Source: Treponema sp. (lineage in GTDB: Bacteria; Spirochaetota; Spirochaetia; Treponematales; Breznakiellaceae). Taken from it: DNA of 41,145 bases. The notes below the pieces were generated by a model, which was not told where the DNA came from, made no database searches, and saw nothing but the letters and a program-made list of their open reading frames with translations. Location: positions 1-41,145 of the forward strand of contig JAISQJ010000019.1 in NCBI GenBank assembly GCA_031274285.1, in the 5' to 3' direction. A program made the position numbers and the translations under genes. Positions 35,449 to 41,145 of the stretch are shown piece after piece. Positions within the stretch are counted from its first letter, which is position 1; every line of letters begins with the position of its first letter.

Positions 35449-37266
35449 CTACTTGAATATATTCCAATTAAGGCTACTCCGTAGACATTCAAGACGGAAT
35501 GCCCCCGGCCAAGCAACAAGCCATTGGCTTACAGAAAAGTACCCATCCTTGTTGTCACTATCACCCCACCGCGTATGCAGGTACCCCTCATCTTGGCTGC
35601 CCTCCGGGCGGGCACTTTTCCCCATAACCTCATAGGTACCATCGGATATACATTGTACGCCATTAACCCAGATTGCAAGCGCTCGTTCCTTCCATTGCGG
35701 TTCCCCCGTTAAGCGGGAAAGTTCTATTAGATCGGGCACATAACAGATTGCAAAGGGGTCTATATGCTGATGTGATGTCGAGACGGCGGTACCGCCAAAT
35801 GTGTCATATCCCATCCGGGCGAGTACCGAGTCCGGTGGATAGTTAACACTATGATGCCACTGCCAGGTGGACAGATACCATGCGGCTTCACGGGCGAAAT
35901 CAATGTAGCGGCGGAAACCTGTGGCCTTATACATCAGTATCCCCCCCTTCAATAGGGGAATAACCGATTCCTTGTCAATGCAATATGTGTCAAGCGCGCC
36001 CGCTGTTCCATAACCATTTTTCATAAATTCATTGTAGTAGTAAGTGTAGGCGCGTACCGCGGCTGTATTGTATTTTCCATCGCCGGTACGCCTGAAAGCC
36101 TCTGCCAGAGGCAGTATCAGGAATCCTCCGGCGGTACCCCGTAGTTCAAGAGCCGAGCCGTCCTGATTCCATTTCATGCCGATACCACCGTCGAGCCGTT
36201 GGCGTTCTATGGTAAAATGGCAGATATCAAATGCCGCCTTCTCGTATTCTTCGTATGACTTGCCGAGAATTTTTGCGATTGATGCGGCCGCAAAGAATTG
36301 TAGACCTGCCGTACCTAAGTTACATGCGTCTATCGGCATATTTGGCGGATCGTAGCGGGTTAAGAGGTATCCCTGTTTGCTGCGGGCCTTAGAAAGCCAT
36401 GAATCAAGTACCGTCACCGCCATATCAAGCGATTCATTATCAGAATTCATCTGTGCATCATACATGAGTGAAACGGCATAGGATGCGTTTTGTCCACACC
36501 AGCCAATCTCGTATTTGTAAGAATCTCGTTTGCGCCATGCCCCCTCATTCCATCGGTAGCCTATGGAAAATCCTCTGAATCCTTCCGGCTCTTCCGTATA
36601 AAGGTTTTTGGCATATCTGATGCCGCGTTGCCACACCTCGTCGGGGCCGAGAGAAGGGACCATTGGACTATAACCGCGTGACCATGCGTGTGAAAGCATA
36701 TCCTTCCATGCTTCATTTCCCCCGGCGGCCATAACCCATGCGGTGAATTCGGTCTTGCCTCCCCGACCCCTGAATGGTTCTCCCCAACATTTTTTTGCAA
36801 AAAGAATGCGGGGACCTTCCCGCTCCGGCCAAAGTATACGATGGGTACATCTGTCTTCATGGAGCGTTAGCGAAGAGGCGCAGCCGCCTTCCGTAGCCTC
36901 TGTCCATACAGCTATACCTATATCATCAGACCACGATGCGGAAGCTCCCGGTAAAGAACTCCTATGATGTGCAAAGGTATAGGGTTCTCCGTTATACGAA
37001 TACCCCTTATACTCATGGTCATTTCCCCAGGAGTTGCCATCGTAACTTATGGCCGGAATCATCGTATGGATCGGCTTGAAGCATGTCTCTACCACGAGTA
37101 CCATTTCTTCTGTCGGTGTATCGGTCTCCCTGTGTATGCATATAGCCTTCCCATCCCTAAAAAAAGTGTCCCGGGCAAGGGGCATAGGCCTGATGACCGC
37201 GGCTAAGCGTCCTTCAAGGGTGATTTCTACACTGCCCGATTCCAATAGATTCCACGTAATTTCCAT
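35449..37266 (-). CDS. Unassigned enzyme, paralogue 1 of a tandem pair, with ABC importer
   Basis: First of two related 600-residue proteins, 605 residues with ATG 37266 (AGAGG nine bases before; a longer frame to 37422 overlaps the permease). Conserved blocks match the neighbour: YDGNSWG, EYKGYSYNGEP and HRSSLPG in the beta-rich N-terminus; YEIGWCGQN (252-260), CNLGTAGL (315-322), CIDKES (429-434), YDTFGGT (487-493) and WLVAWPGAFRLE in the helical part. Acidic residues in these blocks (E253, D431, D488) are candidate catalytic residues. No signal peptide. The pairing with a sugar-type importer suggests it processes the imported glycan, perhaps an (alpha/alpha)6-toroid glycosidase or lyase. 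Function remains unknown. Confidence 0.75.
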   Translation of the reverse strand: MEITWNLLESGSVEITLEGRLAAVIRPMPLARDTFFRDGKAICIHRETDTPTEEMVLVVETCFKPIHTMIPAISYDGNSWGNDHEYKGYSYNGEPYTFAHHRSSLPGASASWSDDIGIAVWTEATEGGCASSLTLHEDRCTHRILWPEREGPRILFAKKCWGEPFRGRGGKTEFTAWVMAAGGNEAWKDMLSHAWSRGYSPMVPSLGPDEVWQRGIRYAKNLYTEEPEGFRGFSIGYRWNEGAWRKRDSYKYEIGWCGQNASYAVSLMYDAQMNSDNESLDMAVTVLDSWLSKARSKQGYLLTRYDPPNMPIDACNLGTAGLQFFAAASIAKILGKSYEEYEKAAFDICHFTIERQRLDGGIGMKWNQDGSALELRGTAGGFLILPLAEAFRRTGDGKYNTAAVRAYTYYYNEFMKNGYGTAGALDTYCIDKESVIPLLKGGILMYKATGFRRYIDFAREAAWYLSTWQWHHSVNYPPDSVLARMGYDTFGGTAVSTSHQHIDPFAICYVPDLIELSRLTGEPQWKERALAIWVNGVQCISDGTYEVMGKSARPEGSQDEGYLHTRWGDSDNKDGYFSVSQWLVAWPGAFRLECLRSSLNWNIFK

Positions 37267-37280
37267 AGATACTAACCTCT

Positions 37281-38186
37281 TTATCCTTTTACGGATCCCA
37301 ATACCATACCCTTGACAAAATACCTTTGTAGGAACGGATAAGCCAGAATGATAGGCAGCGTTGAAATAAATATCTGTGCACATTTCAAAGTTCTGTCGGA
37401 AATTAAGGCCATGGATTGCCAATCGGTCACACTTTTAAGCGCCGTATCTCCTTGTATTATAACCGTTTGCAAATAACTCTGCAGCGGATATTGGGATGGC
37501 TTATTCATTAGTATGATACCGTCGAACCAAGAATTCCAATGGTGAACAAGCGCAAATAAACATATAGTCGCGATGCTCGCCTTTGAAATCGGAACAAATA
37601 TACGCAGCATTATATTAAGGTGATTTGCCCCATCCATGAACGCCGCATCCTCAAGCTCTTGCGGAATCGCACGAAAGAAGTTTAGCATCAATACCATGTT
37701 AAAAACAGGCACGGCACCAGGCAAAACCAAAGCCCAAATAGTACCTGTCAGACGGAGTGTGTTGATTGTCATATACCAAGGTATGAGGCCGGAGTTTACT
37801 ATCATGGTAATGAAGAAATACCATGCGTATAAGGTCCGCAGCCTGAATTTTTTGTTGTCCTTCGATAAGGGATATGCGGTTAAAACGCATAGAGCAGTAT
37901 TTATGGATACTCCCAAAGAACATCTTAGAATGGTTATAGCCATTGATCGCCAAAAAGCCGTGCGTTTGGCCACATAGATATATGACTGGAGATTAAAATC
38001 TACGGGTAAAAGATTTACCAGCCCGGCGGTCGCGGCGGCATTTGAGCTAAGAGATATTGCCAATACATTGATTAACGGCAGCATACATATCAGTGCAAGA
38101 AACATCAGTATGGCAACATTGATTATTGAGAATGTCCATGAACTTATCGGTTCCTTATTCCGCCTTTTAATAAATGCTGTAGCCAT
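37281..38186 (-). CDS. Carbohydrate ABC transporter permease (YtcP-like)
   Basis: Second permease of the distal ABC operon. Six hydrophobic segments are seen, the first in FSIINVAILMFLALICMLPL. The cytoplasmic loop EDAAFMDGANHLNIMLRIFVP (about residues 175-195) is the EAA motif that contacts the ATPase. The C-terminus QRYFVKGMVLGSVKG matches the ending of the YtcP-like permease at 8638 (QRYFAAGIMIGSIKG), so the two operons use related transporters. AAAGGAA lies five bases before the ATG. The stop is 14 bases before the first unassigned enzyme. Confidence 0.92.
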   Translation of the reverse strand: MATAFIKRRNKEPISSWTFSIINVAILMFLALICMLPLINVLAISLSSNAAATAGLVNLLPVDFNLQSYIYVAKRTAFWRSMAITILRCSLGVSINTALCVLTAYPLSKDNKKFRLRTLYAWYFFITMIVNSGLIPWYMTINTLRLTGTIWALVLPGAVPVFNMVLMLNFFRAIPQELEDAAFMDGANHLNIMLRIFVPISKASIATICLFALVHHWNSWFDGIILMNKPSQYPLQSYLQTVIIQGDTALKSVTDWQSMALISDRTLKCAQIFISTLPIILAYPFLQRYFVKGMVLGSVKG

Positions 38187-38215
38187 ACTATTCCTTTGCC
38201 ATCATTATAGAAAAG

Positions 38216-39145
38216 CTAAAAAACCCGGTAATCGAACAATTTGTATGCCATATAGTATGATACCGATATGAATACACCAGAGACCAACGATTTGAATATT
38301 CCCATAGCAGTCGCAGGACCAAACTGTGCATCTATCAATCCCATTCGATATATGAACGTGTCAATTATATCGCCGGTCTCATAGACTTGTGGACTGTATA
38401 GATTTAAGACCTGCTCAAATCCGGCGTTCAATACATTCCCCAGAGACAATACACACATCAGGACCACTATCATATGTATGCTGGGTAAAGTCACATGCCA
38501 AATTTTTCGGAAACGGTTTGCACCATCCATGGTAGCCGCTTCATATAAATTGAGATCAACCCCGGTTATGGCGGCAAGATAGACAACAGTGCCAAATCCA
38601 AAGCCTTTCCATATATCTGTCGCAATCACGGTTGGCCTGAACCACTGGTTACTACCTAGGAAGAATACTGCCTTGATGCCAAAAAAGGCCAGAAATTTGT
38701 TTACTACCCCAGATGATGGTGAGAGGATATCAATCATAACTCCGCCGAGTACTACCCACGAAAGGAAGTATGGCAGGTATATAGCCGTCTGTACAATACG
38801 CCTGAATTTATTGGATCGTACCTCGTTCAGCAGTACAGCGACCGTTATGGGAAAAATGAGGCCGAGCAGTATTTTAAAGAAGGCGATTATTACCGTGTTT
38901 TTTAATGATGATATAGCTCCGGGCATATTAAAAAGGTATTTGAAATTATCAAGGCCTATCCATCTCTGATCACCGAAAAGACCCTTGGCTGGTATAAATT
39001 TTTGGAATGCAATAACCATCCCCCCCATCGGGATATATGCAAATATGAAGATAAACACGATCCCGGGTATAAGCATGAGATGCAGGGGTATTTCCCGCTT
39101 GGTTTTCCACTGCTCTTTTATCGGTTTATCTATCCTATGCACCAT
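38216..39145 (-). CDS. Carbohydrate ABC transporter permease (LplB-like)
   Basis: First permease of the distal operon. About six membrane helices, starting with LHLMLIPGIVFIFIFAYIPMGG, and the EAA-type loop YEAATMDGANRFRKIWHVTLP. The open frame begins at TTG 39193, but that stretch is the hairpin at 39162-39189. The start is ATG 39145 or GTG 39142: GGAGG lies three bases before ATG and six before GTG, so GTG fits the usual spacing better. No ATPase gene is in this operon; a shared MsmX-type ATPase encoded elsewhere is inferred. The next permease follows 29 bases after its stop. Confidence 0.9.
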   Translation of the reverse strand: MVHRIDKPIKEQWKTKREIPLHLMLIPGIVFIFIFAYIPMGGMVIAFQKFIPAKGLFGDQRWIGLDNFKYLFNMPGAISSLKNTVIIAFFKILLGLIFPITVAVLLNEVRSNKFRRIVQTAIYLPYFLSWVVLGGVMIDILSPSSGVVNKFLAFFGIKAVFFLGSNQWFRPTVIATDIWKGFGFGTVVYLAAITGVDLNLYEAATMDGANRFRKIWHVTLPSIHMIVVLMCVLSLGNVLNAGFEQVLNLYSPQVYETGDIIDTFIYRMGLIDAQFGPATAMGIFKSLVSGVFISVSYYMAYKLFDYRVF

Positions 39146-39161
39146 ATTCCTCCGTGGAAAA

Positions 39162-39189
39162 CCAAGCCCCCAATTTTCCAGGGGCTTGG
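39162..39189 (-). terminator. Attenuating hairpin between binding-protein and permease genes
   Basis: Perfect nine-base arms (39162-39170 and 39181-39189) enclose a ten-base loop, and TTTT follows on the minus strand. It sits between the binding-protein stop and the permease ribosome binding site. A partial terminator or 3' stabiliser here would give more binding protein than permease. The first ABC operon has a stem at the same place (7662-7699). Confidence 0.6.
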
Positions 39190-39208
39190 GCAAGTAATTT
39201 AATGCAGG

Positions 39209-40879
39209 TTATTTCACCGATGCATACCACTCATTTACTTCTTTAGTGATTTGGCTACCCCCAAGATTATTAAAATCCACAACCCATCTGTCAAAATCAC
39301 CAATGGGACTATCGCCCATGATTATTTTGGTGAAAACCTCATTTCTCCTGGCTTCCAGGACTGAGAATCTCTCTGTCATGGTCTCGGTAGGCGCCCCGAC
39401 GAATTTATTGATAAGAATCCTGCCGCTGGCCTGCATAGCATCGATCTGCGAATATGAACTCGGGGCCGGCCCATATATCCTTTCCCAGCCCCAGAGTGCA
39501 AAACCTTCTCTTGATCCTGAATAGTATGTGGCGAGCTTGTCATAGATACTCTTTGCTTCCCCCGTTATTCCCGAAGTGTCCCCTGTCTTCCGCGCCTGTT
39601 CAAGTGATAGATAGGCCTCAATATTTTTTAACGGCATTTGGGATGTCACCGGGGAGAGCTTCCAGACGCCTTCTGCCTCTGGGGGAGCGTAATATTTACC
39701 GTTGTCCCCCGTTGCGCCCCAGCATTTTTCTATAAAGAGGTTGACCATTTTAATTACGGCTTCAGGATACTGAAAATTTTTATTGACTACCAGCCAACTG
39801 TTGGTACCAAGATCGGCCGAAACAGAAGCCGGTCTGCCAGTCGCCGATGGTACCTGGTATGCGGACCACTGACTGTTCGGGAAATTATCTTTACAAGATT
39901 GTAATGGGGTTAATGATAACCACTGTTGCCCAAAGACAACCCCCGCATGCCCTGACGCAGTAGGTTCCCCCGCGGATGAGAAATCTTTTACCCCAAATTC
40001 CTTATCGATTAAGCCCTTCTTATACATATCATTAAGCGCGGTAAGAGCTGCTTTACATTCATCCTGGATACCGCCGTATGCAAGCTGTCCACTTTTTTCT
40101 ACCCATATTGTTGGATATGCCCCGTAGGCATTAAATATACCCGTAAGGCTCAATGCGCCACCTAATAGATTATCTTTCCCCGCAACTGCCACACCGATAG
40201 TATCCGCCCGGCCATTACCGTCAAAATCAGCGGCTGCAAACTTAGTCATTACATCAATCAGGTCATTCATGGTCGTCGGTACCGGTAGACGCAGAGCGTC
40301 AAGCCAGTCATTGCGCAGCCACATAAGGTTGACCGAGTCTACGGATCCTCCCGTAACAGGTATGCCATACATCTTTCCGTCTTTGTTACCTGCAAGGAAA
40401 GGGGCGTCTCCCTCTTGGTGCATCGTTTTGACAGTAAAGTCAGCGGCGTATTCTCTCCATGCCTGAGTGAGGTCCTGAACCAATCCGGCATTTATTAGCT
40501 GCTGTGCCTGTGTGGCGTTAACCGCCAGGACATCAGGTAACTCGCCGCTTGCCATGGAAACATTTATTCTCTGATTGTACTGATCAGAACCTTTGACTAT
40601 CCAATCATAAACAACCTTAATTCCCAATTCATTCTCGTATGTATCAAGCCAAAAATTTCTTTCTATATTTTGTCCGGGTAATTGGCTGAGTACATTTGTT
40701 TCAATGGTATCATCGGTTGATCGGACAAAATGGACCGTAAGTGTAGGCGTATATTTGCCGAATGGATTGCCGGGGTCTGAAGTTACCTTCGGTGTAGACG
40801 CTTGTCTACCTCCTGCGAAGACCTGAAGCCCCGTCAGGGCCAGGAGTACCACAAAAAAACCTACATGAATCTTCTTCAT
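39209..40879 (-). CDS. Carbohydrate ABC transporter substrate-binding protein
   Basis: Periplasmic receptor of the distal operon, 556 residues. The signal peptide MKKIHVGFFVVLLALTGLQV ends in FAGG as in the first operon's protein, with no lipobox cysteine. The mature part fits the LplA-type family-1 binding proteins: LPDVLAVNATQ (114-124), MYGIPVTGG (170-178) and an EF-hand-like calcium loop, DFDGNGRADTIG (218-229). The loop is known in some sugar-binding proteins of this type. AAGGAG lies about six bases before the ATG. It is the first gene of the operon, preceded by an operator-like palindrome at 40901-40917. The substrate is probably an oligosaccharide, but this cannot be read from sequence. 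Confidence 0.9.
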   Translation of the reverse strand: MKKIHVGFFVVLLALTGLQVFAGGRQASTPKVTSDPGNPFGKYTPTLTVHFVRSTDDTIETNVLSQLPGQNIERNFWLDTYENELGIKVVYDWIVKGSDQYNQRINVSMASGELPDVLAVNATQAQQLINAGLVQDLTQAWREYAADFTVKTMHQEGDAPFLAGNKDGKMYGIPVTGGSVDSVNLMWLRNDWLDALRLPVPTTMNDLIDVMTKFAAADFDGNGRADTIGVAVAGKDNLLGGALSLTGIFNAYGAYPTIWVEKSGQLAYGGIQDECKAALTALNDMYKKGLIDKEFGVKDFSSAGEPTASGHAGVVFGQQWLSLTPLQSCKDNFPNSQWSAYQVPSATGRPASVSADLGTNSWLVVNKNFQYPEAVIKMVNLFIEKCWGATGDNGKYYAPPEAEGVWKLSPVTSQMPLKNIEAYLSLEQARKTGDTSGITGEAKSIYDKLATYYSGSREGFALWGWERIYGPAPSSYSQIDAMQASGRILINKFVGAPTETMTERFSVLEARRNEVFTKIIMGDSPIGDFDRWVVDFNNLGGSQITKEVNEWYASVK

Positions 40880-41145
40880 ATTTCTCTCCTTTTGTATAGC
40901 TTGATAAGTATTATCAACTCATCTTACACAAGATAAATCTCTTGTTAAAATCCGGCGAGAGCGAATGTTAAATGGCTCATCCTGAAATATTTCCGACAAG
41001 CCTGTTGTTGTAGTACAACTATCAGGAAAGAAAATGTAAAATTTGCGAGAAAATACGGAAAACACTGCTAGATGTGATATGTGTGGAGACAGGTCGTCTG
41101 AAAGCTCTAGTCTGATTATATCCCAGTAAATCTATCGGGGGGGGG
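40880..41145. other. Upstream region of the distal ABC operon
   Basis: This 266-base end of the window has no gene. Besides the palindrome at 40901-40917 it holds a second dyad, GTTGTA G TACAAC (41007-41019), flanked by CCTG and CAGG so that 41001-41026 can fold as a longer imperfect stem. The window ends in nine G residues, which I did not interpret. Confidence 0.5.
40901..40917. promoter_or_regulatory. Operator-like palindrome upstream of the distal ABC operon
   Basis: TTGATAA (40901-40907) and TTATCAA (40911-40917) form a perfect seven-base dyad around GTA, 22 bases before the binding-protein ATG. This symmetry suits a dimeric repressor near the transcription start, but no regulator gene is present in the window for this operon. 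No convincing -35 box was found. Confidence 0.45.

Noticed and set aside
41137-41145. Run of nine G at the window end
   Set aside because: A single homopolymer at the edge gives no functional evidence.

Overview
The window looks like a spirochaete chromosome, most probably a Treponema of the gut-symbiont type. The evidence is indirect: two LplA/LplB/YtcP-type sugar ABC operons whose binding proteins have signal peptides ending in FAGG instead of a lipobox, an Rpn-type nuclease remnant, indolepyruvate:ferredoxin oxidoreductase, a bacterial GH3-family protein, a TRAP transporter and an anaerobic fermentative gene set. No rRNA, tRNA, CRISPR array or intact mobile element was seen. Coding density is very high: 34 genes, no gene-free stretch above 300 bases, and many 1-4 base overlaps.

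Region by region. (1) 1-4931, minus strand: deoA-like nucleoside phosphorylase, recJ, an M23 peptidase and rpsU, ending in a strong C(UUCG)G terminator. (2) 5015-9519: a PocR/AraC regulator divergent from a binding protein plus two permeases for a carbohydrate; two near-identical repeats 21 bp apart lie between them. (3) 9561-13990, minus strand: argA-type N-acetylglutamate synthase, a GH2 glycosidase, a DUF2147 protein and recO. (4) 14057-15619: an XRE regulator divergent from an orphan single-domain response regulator with a well-formed promoter and an operator-like dyad, followed by an N-terminally truncated Rpn nuclease. (5) 15693-20813: iorA-iorB, then a GH3 acyl-adenylase-like gene overlapping a HAD hydrolase. 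(6) 20881-26127, minus strand: TRAP transporter (fused DctQM plus DctP), a PlsC acyltransferase and an AGCS alanine/glycine:sodium symporter. (7) 26296-31488: phenylacetate-CoA ligase, a CstA-family transporter and a hybrid histidine kinase overlapping it. (8) 31485-33534, minus strand: a Cys/Met-metabolism PLP enzyme translationally coupled to two Rrf2 regulators, one with cysteines at the positions used by IscR. (9) 33596-40879, minus strand: a second ABC operon (binding protein, two permeases) followed by two tandem paralogous enzymes of about 600 residues that I cannot assign to a named family.

Functionally the window mixes housekeeping genes with accessory metabolism: uptake of oligosaccharides, fermentation of aromatic 2-oxo acids and arylacetates (IorAB, PaaK), pyruvate or peptide scavenging with a partner sensor (CstA and kinase) and sulfur amino acid control. 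Region 9 is the most promising place for undescribed biology. Its base composition is clearly lower in GC than the housekeeping genes (one 60-base line counted at 40% against 72% in the deoA region), it forms one operon, and it pairs a sugar-type importer with two related enzymes of unrecognised family. All assignments come from reading the sequence and recalled family motifs; no database search was possible.
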